Of a stretch of DNA of 64,000 bases, positions 48,235-57,687 are shown piece by piece. A model generated the notes under the pieces. It saw nothing but the letters and a program-made list of their open reading frames with translations, did no database searches and was not told the origin of the DNA. Numbering within the stretch: the first letter of the stretch is position 1; every line of letters starts with the position of its first letter. Source of the DNA: Burkholderiales bacterium (GTDB lineage Bacteria; Pseudomonadota; Gammaproteobacteria; Burkholderiales; Burkholderiaceae_C); the NCBI GenBank assembly GCA_021414305.1, contig JAIOOS010000028.1:62001-126000 (forward strand). Direction: 5' to 3'. A program made the position numbers and the translations under genes.

Positions 48235-51200
48235 TCAGCTCCCGGCGAGCTTGGCCGGGGCGGCGACTCCAGCCTCCGGCGTGGTCACCGGCCCCTTGCC
48301 GCTGAAGCGATCGAGCGCGAGGTAGATCACCGGCGTGATGTAGAGCGTGATCGCCTGCGAGAACACCAGCCCGCCGACCACCGCGAGGCCGAGCGGCTGG
48401 CGCAACTCGGCGCCGGCGCCGAGGCCGAGGGCGATCGGCAAGGCGCCCATCAGCGCCGCCAGCGTCGTCATCATGATCGGCCGGAAGCGCAGCACGCAGG
48501 CTTCGCGGATCGCCGCGGCCGGCGTCATGCCGCGCGTTCGCTGCGCGTCGAGGGCGAAGTCGATCATCATGATCGCGTTCTTCTTGACGATGCCGATCAG
48601 CAGCAGGATGCCGATGGTCGCGATCAGCGTCAGGTCCTGGTCGAACATCTTCAGCGTCAGCAACGCGCCCACCGCCGCCGAGGGCAGGCCGGCGAGGATC
48701 GTCAGCGGGTGGATGTAGCTCTCGTACAGCACCCCGAGCAGGACGTAGATCACGAGCAGGGCCGAGATGATGAGGATCGCCTGGCTGCCCTGCGAGCTCT
48801 TGAACACCGCCGCGTCGCCGCCGTAGGTGGTGATGATCGAGGAGGGCAGGCGGATCTGGTCGCGGTACTTCTCGATCTTGGTCGTCGCGTCGCCGAGCGC
48901 GGTGCCGGGGGCGAGGTTGAACGAGACCGTCACCGCCTGCAGCTGGCCGACGTGGTTGATCGAGGTCGGCCCCACCGAGCGCTCGACCGTGGCGAAGCTC
49001 GACAGCGGCACCAGCATGCCGGTCGACGAGCGCACGTAGATGTTGTTGAACGCGCTCTCGTCCTGCTTGGCGCCGGGCGCCACTTCCATGATCACCTGGT
49101 AGCTGTCCACCGTGGTGTAGATGGTCGAGACCTGGCGCTCGCCGAAGGCGCTGTAGAGGGCGGTGCGGATGCCGTCGATCGAGACGCCGAGCGTGTTGGC
49201 CCGGTCGCGGTCGATCTTCAGCGAGGCCTGCAGGCCCTTGAGCTGCGAGTCGCTGGTGACGTCGCGGAACATCGGGTCGGCGCGCATCGGCTCCTGCAGC
49301 TTGATCGCCCAGTCGTTGAGCTCGCCGGCCTGCACGCTCTGCAGAATGTACTGGTACTGGGCCTTGCTCTGCCGGCCGCCGAGCTGCAGGTTCTGGATCG
49401 GCCGCATGTAGGCGGTGATGCCCGGCACCTCGCGCAGCTTCTTGCGCAGGTTCTCGACCACCGTCTTCATCGGCGGCCGCTCGCTGCGCGGTTTGAGGTT
49501 GATGAACATCCGGCCGGTATTGAGCGAGCCGCCGCCGCCCCCAGCGCCATTGAACGAGTTGACAGTCGCCACCGCCGGGTCGTTCCGCAGGATTTCCGCG
49601 ACCCGGCTCTGCAGGCGCACCATCGCCTGGAACGAGGTGTCCTCGGAGGCTTCGGTGGAGATGCTGATCTGGCCGATGTCTTCCTCGGGGAAGAAGCCCT
49701 TGGGCATGGTGACGAACAGCCAGGCGGTCGCGACGAAGGTGAGCAGCGCCACGAACAGGACGATCGGCCGGTGGCGCAGCGCCGCGTCGAGGCTGCGCGA
49801 GTAGGCGCCGAGCAGCGCGTCGAAGCCGCGCTCGAACGAGCGGACGATGGCACCGGGCCGCTTCATGTGCGCCTCGTCCCTGAGGAAGCGGCTGGCGAGC
49901 ATGGGCACCAGGGTCAGGGAGACGAACGCCGAGGCGATGATGGCGAGCGTGACGATCACCGCGAACTCGTGGAACAGGAGGCCGATCACGCCCGGCATGA
50001 AGAAGATCGGGATGAACACCGCGATCAGCGAGCTCGAGATCGAGAGGATGGTGAAGCCGACCTCGCGCGAGCCGCGCAGCGCCGCCTGGAACGGCGGCAC
50101 GCCCTCCTCGACGTGGCGCATGATGTTTTCGAGCATGACGATCGCGTCGTCGACCACCAGGCCGACGGCGAGCGTCAGGCCGAGCAGCGAGATGTTGTCG
50201 ATGGTGTAGCCGAAGGCCCAGAGCAGCGAGAGCGCGCCGACCAGCGAGACCGGCAGCGAGAGCGTCGGGATCACCGTGGCGACGAAGCGGCGCAGGAACA
50301 GGAAGATCACCAGGACGACGAGGACGATCGTGCCGATCATCGTCAGCGTCACGTCGTGCAGCGCCTCGCGGATCGAGCGCGAGCGGTCGTTCACGGCGTT
50401 GAGCCGAACCGATTGCGGCAGTTGCGCCTGGAAGTCCGCGAGCTTCGCCCGCACGGCGTCGACGACCTTGACCGTATTGGCGTCGGGCTGGCGCAGGATG
50501 CCCAGCGAGATCGAGGTCTCGCCGTTGAAGGTGGCGGCCGTCTTCACCGTCTCGTAGCTGTCCTCGACCTGGGCGACGTCGCGCAGCCGCACCGGGTTGC
50601 CGTTCCGATTGCTGACGATCAGCTCGGCGAACTCGGCCGCGTTGCGCAGTTGCCGGTTGGCCTGCAGCGTCAGAGTCTGCGCGGGTCCCTCCAGCGTGCC
50701 GACCGGCGTGTTGGCATTGGCCGCCCTGAGCGTGTTGGTCAGCTCGTCCAGGCTGATGTTGCGCGCGGCCAGGGCATCGGGCTGAACGCGCACCCGCACC
50801 GCGAAGCGCTTCTGCCCGTAGATGTTGACCTGAGCGACGCCGTCGAGCGTCGAGAGGGTCGGCGAGATCAGGTGCTCGGCGTAGTCGTTCAGGTCGGACA
50901 GGCTCAGCGAAGGCGAAGTCATCGCCAGGAACAGCACCGGTGCATCGGCAGGGTTGACCTTGCGGTACGCCGGCGGCACCGTCATCTCCACCGGAAGCTG
51001 GCGCTGCGCGCGCAGCAGCGCCGCCTGCACGTCGACGGCGGCGGCATCGATGTCGCGGCCCTGGTCGAACTCGAGCGTCACCGAGGTCACGCCGAGCGTG
51101 TTGCTCGAGCTGATGACCGCCAGGCCGGGGATCGTCTGGAACTGCTTTTCGAGCTGCAGCGCGACCGAGGTCGCCATCGTCTCCGGGCTGGCTCCGGGAA

Positions 51201-51351
51201 GCTGGGCCGAGACGTTGATGACGGGCGTGTTGTAACTCGGCAGCGCCGCGACCGGGATCTTGTTGAGGGCGATCGCGCCGGCGACGACGATCGCCGCGTT
51301 CAGCAGCACCGTGAGCACCGGCCTGCGGATGAAGAGCTCGGACAGGTTCAT
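48235..51351 (-). CDS. RND efflux pump permease (MdtB/MdtC/MexK-like)
   Basis: A 1038-residue inner-membrane proton-driven pump of the hydrophobe/amphiphile efflux type. It begins with the usual MNLSELFIRRPVLTVLLN. The proton-relay Asp pair lies in helix 4 (LAVGLVVDDAIVMLENI), and the two large periplasmic loops and the C-terminal helices are present. Substrates could be antibiotics, bile salts or other organic compounds. It follows the adaptor gene after 24 bases. No outer-membrane factor is in the window, so it probably uses one encoded elsewhere. Confidence 0.95.
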   Translation of the reverse strand: MNLSELFIRRPVLTVLLNAAIVVAGAIALNKIPVAALPSYNTPVINVSAQLPGASPETMATSVALQLEKQFQTIPGLAVISSSNTLGVTSVTLEFDQGRDIDAAAVDVQAALLRAQRQLPVEMTVPPAYRKVNPADAPVLFLAMTSPSLSLSDLNDYAEHLISPTLSTLDGVAQVNIYGQKRFAVRVRVQPDALAARNISLDELTNTLRAANANTPVGTLEGPAQTLTLQANRQLRNAAEFAELIVSNRNGNPVRLRDVAQVEDSYETVKTAATFNGETSISLGILRQPDANTVKVVDAVRAKLADFQAQLPQSVRLNAVNDRSRSIREALHDVTLTMIGTIVLVVLVIFLFLRRFVATVIPTLSLPVSLVGALSLLWAFGYTIDNISLLGLTLAVGLVVDDAIVMLENIMRHVEEGVPPFQAALRGSREVGFTILSISSSLIAVFIPIFFMPGVIGLLFHEFAVIVTLAIIASAFVSLTLVPMLASRFLRDEAHMKRPGAIVRSFERGFDALLGAYSRSLDAALRHRPIVLFVALLTFVATAWLFVTMPKGFFPEEDIGQISISTEASEDTSFQAMVRLQSRVAEILRNDPAVATVNSFNGAGGGGGSLNTGRMFINLKPRSERPPMKTVVENLRKKLREVPGITAYMRPIQNLQLGGRQSKAQYQYILQSVQAGELNDWAIKLQEPMRADPMFRDVTSDSQLKGLQASLKIDRDRANTLGVSIDGIRTALYSAFGERQVSTIYTTVDSYQVIMEVAPGAKQDESAFNNIYVRSSTGMLVPLSSFATVERSVGPTSINHVGQLQAVTVSFNLAPGTALGDATTKIEKYRDQIRLPSSIITTYGGDAAVFKSSQGSQAILIISALLVIYVLLGVLYESYIHPLTILAGLPSAAVGALLTLKMFDQDLTLIATIGILLLIGIVKKNAIMMIDFALDAQRTRGMTPAAAIREACVLRFRPIMMTTLAALMGALPIALGLGAGAELRQPLGLAVVGGLVFSQAITLYITPVIYLALDRFSGKGPVTTPEAGVAAPAKLAGS

Positions 51352-51375
51352 CGCCGCTCTCCGCAGGAGATCAGA

Positions 51376-52620
51376 TCAGACCGAAGGCGTCGCCGACGCG
51401 CTCGCCGCCGGCGCCGAGGCCGAGCCGCCCGAAGCGGCGGTGCCGCGCTTGCCGCGCCCGCCTCCTTCGGTCGCGGCGCGCTCGACGACCGTGGCGCCAG
51501 GGCGCAGGTTCTGCCGGCCGTCGAGGACGACGCGCTCGCCGCCTCGCACGCCGCTCACCGCGGCATCGACGCCCTCGGCATACAGCACCTCGACCGGTCG
51601 AGGCGACGCCTTGTTGCCGGCGTCGACGACATAGACCACCTTGCCGCGCGGCGACTGCACGATCGCCGCCTGCGGAATGACGCTCGCGCCCTTCAGCGAC
51701 TGCACCGCCAGCCGAATGGTCACGAAGGCGCCCGGCCAGAGGCGCTCGTCCTTGTTCGCGAACTCGGCCTTGACCTTCACCGTGCCCGAGCCGGCGTCGA
51801 CCGTGTTGTCGACGAACAGCAGCTTGCCGACCGCCGTGCCGCCGGCCTCCGGCGACGTGGCGGTCACCTTGCCGCCGCCCTCGCGCAGCGTCGCCAGCGC
51901 CTGGCCGAGGTTGCGCTGCGGCAGGCTGAAGGCGACGGCGATCGGATCGAGCTGGGTGATCGTCACGAGCGCCGCGCCGCTCGGCTGGACGAAGCTGCCG
52001 GCGAAGACGTTGATCGCGCCCGCCCTGCCCGCGGCGGGCGCGGCGATGCGGCTGTACGACAGGCCGACCTGCGCCGCCTCGATCGCCGCGCGATCGGAGG
52101 CGACCACGGCCTGCTGCGATTCGACCAGCGTCTGGTTGGTGTCGACCGCGCCCTGCGAGATGAAGTTCTGGGCGAACAGGTCCTTGCTGCGCGCGAGCTG
52201 GCGCTGCGCATCGGCGAGCGCAGCCAGGTCCTTGGCGAGCTGCGCCCTCGCCTTGGTGACGTTGACCTCGTCGTTGCGCGCGTCGAGCGTGAACAGGAGC
52301 TGGCCGGCGGTGACGAACTGGCCTTCCTTGATGTGCACCTTGGTGATCGTGGCCGCGACCTGCGGCCGGAGCTCGACGCTGTTCAGCGCGGTCACCGTGC
52401 CGGTGGCGTCGAGCATGACGTCGACGTCGCGCTTCTGCACAGCGACCAGCGTGACGCTGATCGGCGGCCCGCCGGCGCCCGAAGCCGCCGAGCCGGCCGG
52501 CGCGGAAGCGCCGGCCAGGGCCGCATCTCCCGCCGACCCGCCGCGCATGAGGGCATAGCCGCCGGCCGCAGCGACGACGATGGCGAGACCGGCGAGGCCG
52601 AGCGCAAACGACTTTTTCAC
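51376..52620 (-). CDS. RND efflux pump periplasmic adaptor
   Basis: A 414-residue membrane-fusion protein. It has a hydrophobic N-terminal anchor without lipobox (about residues 5-25), barrel-sandwich hybrid halves (LRPQVAATITKVHIKEGQFV and SRIAAPAAGRAGAINV), an alpha-hairpin between them, and a beta-barrel part (AVAFSLPQRNLGQAL). It joins the RND permease to the outer-membrane channel. The C-terminal 35 residues are Ala/Ser/Gly-rich and probably disordered. The gene lies in the same direction as, and just after, a wrecked MFS gene. Confidence 0.94.
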   Translation of the reverse strand: MKKSFALGLAGLAIVVAAAGGYALMRGGSAGDAALAGASAPAGSAASGAGGPPISVTLVAVQKRDVDVMLDATGTVTALNSVELRPQVAATITKVHIKEGQFVTAGQLLFTLDARNDEVNVTKARAQLAKDLAALADAQRQLARSKDLFAQNFISQGAVDTNQTLVESQQAVVASDRAAIEAAQVGLSYSRIAAPAAGRAGAINVFAGSFVQPSGAALVTITQLDPIAVAFSLPQRNLGQALATLREGGGKVTATSPEAGGTAVGKLLFVDNTVDAGSGTVKVKAEFANKDERLWPGAFVTIRLAVQSLKGASVIPQAAIVQSPRGKVVYVVDAGNKASPRPVEVLYAEGVDAAVSGVRGGERVVLDGRQNLRPGATVVERAATEGGGRGKRGTAASGGSASAPAASASATPSV

Positions 52621-52664
52621 AACCTTGAATTGTGACGCCTGGCCCTATCCCTGCGCTCTGCGGG

Positions 52665-53361
52665 TCACTCCGTAGTCGCGATGGACGGCGTGACGTCCTT
52701 GTCGAAGTGCAGGGCCGGGACGCGGCTCGCGGCGAACGCGGCCGCCGCGCACAGCGCCAGGCTGGTCGCCGAGGTCCAGGCGAAGCGATGCCCGCCCCAC
52801 GAGAGCCAGGTCAGGCCGGCGCTCATCGCCAGGGCGAACAGCACGATGCCGGCGACGTCGGGCTTGCCTTCCGCAGGATGCGGACGATCGTCGTCGCCGA
52901 GCGCGCGCAGCCGCCACCAGGCGAACGCGCAGAGCGGCAGGTTGACGAGGAAGAGCCACCGCCAGCTCGCGTGGTGCACCACGAGGCCGCCCAGGACCGG
53001 CCCGCCGACGCTCGCCGAGGTGAAGATGATCGCGAAGTAGCTCTGGTTGCGGGCGCGCAGGCGCGGCGACGATGGCGATGCCGAGCAGGCGGCGCCGGCC
53101 GAAGCGGTCGCCGAGCCGGCCGTACACCGGCACCATCACGACCGAGGCGAGCAGGTAGGCCACCGCCAGCCAAGAGGTGTCGCGCAGGCCGCCGAGCTCG
53201 CGGCTGATCACCGGCGTGGCGGTCGCGAGCAGGGTCTGGTCGACCGCCGCCAGGAACATCGGCAGCATGACGGCGAAGAACAGCCGCCTGAAGCGCGCCC
53301 GGTCGAACGACGGTACCGGCGGCGCCGGCGCGGCGACGCCCTCCTTCGCCACGACGTTCAC
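52665..53361 (-). pseudogene. Broken MFS drug transporter (DHA2-like), internally deleted and truncated
   Basis: The first 85 codons or so are a normal MFS start (MLPMFLAAVDQTLLATATP, then VVMVPVYGRLGDRFGRRRLL), reading from a GTG that overlaps the dut stop (GTGA). Directly after the motif A Arg residues the frame breaks at about 53040-53070. The next recognisable MFS segment (NQSYFAIIFTSASVGGPVL, then SWRWLFLVNLPL) continues in another frame to a stop at 52665. The helix 3 part that normally lies between these segments is missing, an estimated 60 codons, and everything after about helix 6 is absent. So it is a non-functional remnant; an assembly error is a less likely alternative because of the two separate losses. 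Confidence 0.8.
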
Positions 53362-53810
53362 CCCCTGCCGGTCGACCCGAAACCGCCGCTGCCGCGCTCG
53401 CTCGCGTCGAACGACTCGACCACCCGGAACTCGGCCTGGACCACCGGCACGATCACGAGCTGGGCGATCCGCTCGAACGGCTGCACGGTATAGGTCGCGG
53501 CGCCGCGATTCCAGCAGCTCACCATCAGCGGGCCCTGGTAGTCGGCGTCGATCAGGCCGACCAGGTTGCCGAGGACGATGCCGTGCTTGTGGCCGAGGCC
53601 CGAGCGCGGCAGGATCATCGCCGCCAGGCCCGGGTCGGCGATGTGGATCGCGAGGCCCGTGGGAATGAGCCTGGCATCGCCGGGCGCGAGCTCGAGCGGC
53701 GCGTCCAGGCAGGCGCGCAGGTCGAGGCCGGCGCTGCCGGCGGTGGCGTAGGCCGGCATCTGCGCGGCCATGCGCGGGTCGAGCACGCGAACGTCGATCG
53801 GTACCGGCAT
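53358..53810 (-). CDS. dut: dUTP pyrophosphatase
   Basis: A 150-residue trimeric dUTPase. All five motifs are visible: AGSAGLDLRA, PRSGLGHKHGI, GLIDADYQGPL, ERIAQLV and RGSGGFGSTG. It converts dUTP to dUMP and pyrophosphate, keeping uracil out of DNA and feeding thymidylate synthesis. It starts 8 bases after coaBC and its stop overlaps the GTG of the broken MFS gene. Confidence 0.96.
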   Translation of the reverse strand: MPVPIDVRVLDPRMAAQMPAYATAGSAGLDLRACLDAPLELAPGDARLIPTGLAIHIADPGLAAMILPRSGLGHKHGIVLGNLVGLIDADYQGPLMVSCWNRGAATYTVQPFERIAQLVIVPVVQAEFRVVESFDASERGSGGFGSTGRG

Positions 53811-53818
53811 CTTTCCTC

Positions 53819-55081
53819 TCAGCCGTGCCGCGGCAGCCGCGCCGCGATCTCGGCGACGAGCTGGCGGGCGAGCGTCAGCTTGTCGGCGCGCGGCAACTCC
53901 CGCTCGCCGCTCGCGTCGACCAGCGTCAGCGCGTTGTCGTCGCGGCCGAAGGTCTGCGGCCCGAGGTTGGCGACGATCAGCGGCACGTTCTTGCGCACGA
54001 GCTTTTCGCGCGCATGCACGATCAGGTCGTTGCTCTCGGCGGCGAAGCCGACGCAGAACGGCGGCTTCGCGAGGCGCGCGACGGCGGCCAGGATGTCGGG
54101 GTTCTCGACCAGCTCGAAGGCCGGCACCGCCCGGCCCGCGGCCTTCTTGATCTTCGCTTCGGCGACGCTGGCGACGCGCCAGTCGGCGACCGCCGCGGTG
54201 GCGACGAACACGTCGCTGGCTGGCGCGGCGGCCAGGGTCGCGTCGTGCATCTCGACCGCCGTGGTCACGTCGACGCGCTTCACGCCGCGCGGGGTCGGCA
54301 GATGCACCGGGCCGGCGATCAGGGTCACGTCGGCGCCTGCGTCGGCAGCGGCGCGGGCGATCGCGAAGCCCATCTTGCCGCTCGAGCGGTTGGTCAGCCC
54401 GCGCACCGGGTCGATCGGCTCGAAGGTCGGCCCGGCCGTCACCAGCACGCGCTTGCCGGCGAGCAGCTTCGGCTGGAAGAACGCGACCAGGGCGTCGCGC
54501 AGCTCGGCGGCCTCGAGCATGCGGCCATCGCCGATCTCGCCGCAGGCCTGGTCGCCGCTGCCCGGGCCGAGCACGGTCGCGCCGTCGGCGGCGAGCTGGG
54601 CGAAGTTGCGCTGCGTCGCCGGGTGCGCCCACATCTCGCGGTTCATCGCCGGCGCCACCAGCAGCGGACAGCGCTCGATCGGCCGCGCCAGGCAGGCAAG
54701 CGAGAGCAGCTCGTCGGCGCGGCCGTGGATCAGCTTGGCGATGAAGTCGGCGCTGGCCGGGGCGATCAGGATCGCGTCGGCCTCGCGCGTCAGGTTGATG
54801 TGCGCCATGTTGTTGTGGTCGCGCGCGTCCCACTGGCTGGTGAACACCGGGCGGTTGGAGAGCGCCTGCAGCGTCACCGCGGTGATGAAGTGCTCGGCCG
54901 CCTCGGTCATCACCACCTGCACCGTCGCGCCCGCCTTGACCAGCTCGCGCACCAGCTCCGCCGCCTTGTAGCAGGCGATGCCGCCCGACAGGCCGAGCAC
55001 GATGTGCCGGCCGGCCAGCTCGGAGGCGGATGTCGTCGGTTCGGAAGAAGCCACTGGGCGGCGATTATCGACCGCGGCCAT
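53819..55081 (-). CDS. coaBC: Bifunctional phosphopantothenoylcysteine decarboxylase / synthetase
   Basis: A 420-residue bifunctional enzyme of coenzyme A synthesis. The CoaC flavoprotein half (about 20-200) has the FMN-site motif LSGGIACYKA, His94 (MAHINL), PAMN at 144-147 and Cys180 in GSGDQACGEIGDGRM. The CoaB half begins VLVTAGPTFEPIDPVRGLTN. It adds cysteine to 4'-phosphopantothenate and decarboxylates the product. The coaBC-dut pair is a standard proteobacterial unit. Confidence 0.96.
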   Translation of the reverse strand: MAAVDNRRPVASSEPTTSASELAGRHIVLGLSGGIACYKAAELVRELVKAGATVQVVMTEAAEHFITAVTLQALSNRPVFTSQWDARDHNNMAHINLTREADAILIAPASADFIAKLIHGRADELLSLACLARPIERCPLLVAPAMNREMWAHPATQRNFAQLAADGATVLGPGSGDQACGEIGDGRMLEAAELRDALVAFFQPKLLAGKRVLVTAGPTFEPIDPVRGLTNRSSGKMGFAIARAAADAGADVTLIAGPVHLPTPRGVKRVDVTTAVEMHDATLAAAPASDVFVATAAVADWRVASVAEAKIKKAAGRAVPAFELVENPDILAAVARLAKPPFCVGFAAESNDLIVHAREKLVRKNVPLIVANLGPQTFGRDDNALTLVDASGERELPRADKLTLARQLVAEIAARLPRHG

Positions 55082-55096
55082 TTGCCCGGCGCGGCC

Positions 55097-55657
55097 TCAG
55101 GCCTTGCGCGGCGCCGCAAGCAGCGGCTCGAGCAGCTCCCGGGCCACGCTGCCTACCCAGTCGAGCTCGCCGACGACGACCGAGCTCGGCCTGCCGTTGC
55201 GGCCGATCAGCACGCTGCTCGGAAAGACCCGCGGCGTCCAGTCGCTGGTGGCGTCGCCGTCGGCGTCGAGCAGGATCGTGGGCTTGAACGGCATGCGCTC
55301 GAGGAACTGGCGGATCGTCGCCGCCGATTCCTTGTAGTTGACGGCGCAGACGACCAGGCCCTGCGGACGCAGCTTCGCCGCCATCGATTCGAGCGATGGC
55401 ATCTCGAGCCGGCACGGCTCGCACCAGGTCGCCCAGAAATTGAGAACGACCACCTGGCCGGCATGCGCCGCGAGCTTCCAGGGCTTGCCGTCGAGGTCGG
55501 CGAGCTCGAGCTCGGGCACGGGCCTTGCCGCAGGCCAGGCCTTGACGACATGGGCCGCGACCGCGCGGCCGGGAAGGCAGAGCGAGGCGCCGGCAGCGGC
55601 GGCGACGCCGAGCGCACGACGGCGGGTGAGATCCGGAAATGCGGGCGGCGAGCGCAT
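55097..55657 (-). CDS. TlpA-like thiol-disulfide oxidoreductase with Tat-type signal
   Basis: A 186-residue exported thioredoxin-fold protein. The N-terminus has a twin-arginine-like motif (TRRRALGVAAAAGASLCL) and an Ala cleavage site near residue 35. The active site is WCEPC with Cys79 and Cys82. TlpA/ResA-type proteins keep periplasmic cysteines reduced, often for cytochrome c maturation. It begins 75 bases from the divergent egtD and ends 15 bases before coaBC. Confidence 0.9.
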   Translation of the reverse strand: MRSPPAFPDLTRRRALGVAAAAGASLCLPGRAVAAHVVKAWPAARPVPELELADLDGKPWKLAAHAGQVVVLNFWATWCEPCRLEMPSLESMAAKLRPQGLVVCAVNYKESAATIRQFLERMPFKPTILLDADGDATSDWTPRVFPSSVLIGRNGRPSSVVVGELDWVGSVARELLEPLLAAPRKA

Positions 55658-55732
55658 TGCTGCATTCTGGGCGATACCGCGATATGGTGTCGGGCCGTGG
55701 GCCCGGCGCATCACGATGGAGCAAAGGCCACC

Positions 55733-56689
55733 ATGACCGAATCCAGATCCCCGCGCTTCATCCAGAGCCCGGTCGCCGACGGCGGGCCGGCCGCAGCGCG
55801 AGCCGCCCTGCTGGCGCCCCGGCCGAGCATCGCGCCGAAGTATTTCTACGACCCGCTCGGCTCGAAGCTGTTCGAGGCGATCACCGAGCTGACCGAGTAC
55901 TACCCCACGCGGACCGAAGCGGCGATCTTCGCCGCGCATGGCGAAGATCTGCGCAAGGCCTTCGGCCAGGGCACGATCCTGGTCGACCTCGGCGCCGGCA
56001 ATTGCGCCAAGGCGGCGCGCCTGTTCCCGGTGCTGGTGCCCCGGCGCTACGTCGCCGTCGACGTCTCGGTCGAGTTCCTGCGCGAGGCGCTGCGCCAGGT
56101 GCAGCGCGAGCAGCCGCAGCTCGAGGTGGTCGGGCTCGGCCAGGATTTCTCCGCCGGCCTCGATCTGCCCGCCGAGCTGCTCGAAGGCGGGCCGCCGCTC
56201 TTCTTCTACCCCGGCTCGAGCATCGGCAACTTCACCCGCGAGGAAGCGTTCGCCTTTCTGCACCGGATCCACGAGCGCGCCACGGGCGGGGGCCTGGTGA
56301 TCGGCGTCGACCTGGTCAAGCCGCGGCCGGTGCTGGAGGCTGCCTACGACGACGCGCTCGGCGTCACCGCCGCCTTCAACCTGAACGCCCTGCGCCACCT
56401 CAACGCGGCGATCGGCAGCGACTTTGCGCCGCGCCAGTGGCGGCACGTCGCGTTCTACGACGAAGCCGCGTCGCGGATCGAGATGCACCTCGAGGCGAGG
56501 GAGCCGGTCGTCGTCCGCTGGCCCGGCGGCGAGCGGCGCTTTTTCGCCGGCGAACGCATCCACACCGAGAACTCGTGCAAGTACACCGCCTCCGGCTTCG
56601 CCTCGCTGCTGCGCGACGCGGGCTTCCGCGACCCGCAGGCCTGGACCGACGAGAACGGCTGGTTCGCGGTGTTCCACGCCGCGGCATGA
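55733..56689 (+). CDS. egtD: L-histidine N-alpha-methyltransferase
   Basis: A 318-residue enzyme of the EgtD family, close to the usual length (about 320). Visible are YFYDPLGSKLFEAITELTEY, the SAM site ILVDLGAGNCAKAARL, FFYPGSSIGNFTREEA and, at the end, IHTENSCKYT. It trimethylates histidine to hercynine, the first step of ergothioneine synthesis. The sulfoxide synthase EgtB, usually next to it, is not in this window. ATG at 55733 begins just before the conserved part. The EamA gene follows after 28 bases. Confidence 0.93.
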   Translation: MTESRSPRFIQSPVADGGPAAARAALLAPRPSIAPKYFYDPLGSKLFEAITELTEYYPTRTEAAIFAAHGEDLRKAFGQGTILVDLGAGNCAKAARLFPVLVPRRYVAVDVSVEFLREALRQVQREQPQLEVVGLGQDFSAGLDLPAELLEGGPPLFFYPGSSIGNFTREEAFAFLHRIHERATGGGLVIGVDLVKPRPVLEAAYDDALGVTAAFNLNALRHLNAAIGSDFAPRQWRHVAFYDEAASRIEMHLEAREPVVVRWPGGERRFFAGERIHTENSCKYTASGFASLLRDAGFRDPQAWTDENGWFAVFHAAA

Positions 56690-56717
56690 GCCGCGAATCT
56701 CGCTGAACCGGAGCGAC

Positions 56718-57665
56718 GTGCCGGCGCCCTCCGCGACGCTCGGCGCCGACGCGCCCGCCGACGCCGGCGCGAACTACCTGCTGTTCGCCGTGATGTCGCT
56801 GATCTGGGGCTCGACCTGGATCGCGGCCAAGGCGGGCGTCACCGCGACGCCGCCGCTCTTCTTCGCCACCGCCCGCTTCGTTCTCGCCGTCGCCTGCCTG
56901 CTGCTGTTCGTGCGCGGCTACGCCGCCGCCTTCGCGCCGGCGACGCGGGCACGGGTCGTGGTCTCGGCCCTGCTCGTCAACGCCGGCACCTACGGCCTCC
57001 TGTTCTGGGGCATGCAGACAGTCGCCTCGGGCGTCGCCGGCCTCGTCAACCTGGCGTTGATTCCGGTCGGCCTGCTCGGGCTCTCGGTCCTCGCCGGCGA
57101 GGAAAAGCCGGGCTGGCGCCATGCCCTCGCCCTTCTCCTCGGCAGCGCCGGCCTCGTGCTCGTGTTCTGGCGCAACGCCAGCTTTGGCGGCGGCCGCGCC
57201 GAGTGGCTCGGCGTGCTCGCGATCGTCGGCGGCACCTTCTGCTATTGCCTCGGTGCCGTGCTGTCGCGACCGCTGCTGCGAACCCTGCAGCCGCTGCAGC
57301 TCACGACGGCGCAGGCGCTGGTCGGCGTGGTCGCGCTCGCCGCCCTCAGCGCGACCTTCGAGACGGTAACCGCGGCGACGCTGCAGGCCCTGTTCACACC
57401 GCGCCTGCTCGCCTCGCTGCTCGCGGTGTCGCTGCTCGGCACGATCGTCGGCTATTCGATCTACCTGCGCCTGCTGCGCGTCTGGGGCGCGTTTCGCGCC
57501 GGCCTCTATGCCTTCGTCTCGCCGGTGGTCGCGCTCGCCGCGGGCGCGCTCGTGTTCGGCGAAAGCATCGGCTGGCGCGAGCTCGCCGGCGCGGCGACGA
57601 TGCTCGCGGGCGCCGCGGTGGCGATGCGTCGACCCGAGGTCGCCGCGCCGGCCCGCGACGGGTGA
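56718..57665 (+). CDS. EamA-family metabolite exporter
   Basis: A 315-residue protein of the drug/metabolite transporter superfamily with about ten membrane helices in two EamA repeats (first LIWGSTWIAAKAG, second GGTFCYCLGAVLS). Such proteins export amino acids, purines or other small metabolites. GTG at 56718 is chosen because GGAG stands close before it and no ATG fits the frame. Its place after egtD could hint at a link with histidine-derived metabolites, but this is not shown. Confidence 0.9.
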   Translation: MPAPSATLGADAPADAGANYLLFAVMSLIWGSTWIAAKAGVTATPPLFFATARFVLAVACLLLFVRGYAAAFAPATRARVVVSALLVNAGTYGLLFWGMQTVASGVAGLVNLALIPVGLLGLSVLAGEEKPGWRHALALLLGSAGLVLVFWRNASFGGGRAEWLGVLAIVGGTFCYCLGAVLSRPLLRTLQPLQLTTAQALVGVVALAALSATFETVTAATLQALFTPRLLASLLAVSLLGTIVGYSIYLRLLRVWGAFRAGLYAFVSPVVALAAGALVFGESIGWRELAGAATMLAGAAVAMRRPEVAAPARDG

Positions 57666-57687
57666 TAGACGCGGCCCGGCGGCGCCT

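Noticed and set aside
47701..52635. A very long open frame (over 1600 codons) on the plus strand through the RND pump and adaptor region
   Set aside because: It lies antisense to the clear RND permease and adaptor genes, has a repetitive Arg/Asp/Ala/Val composition typical of antisense frames in GC-rich genes, and shows no domain.
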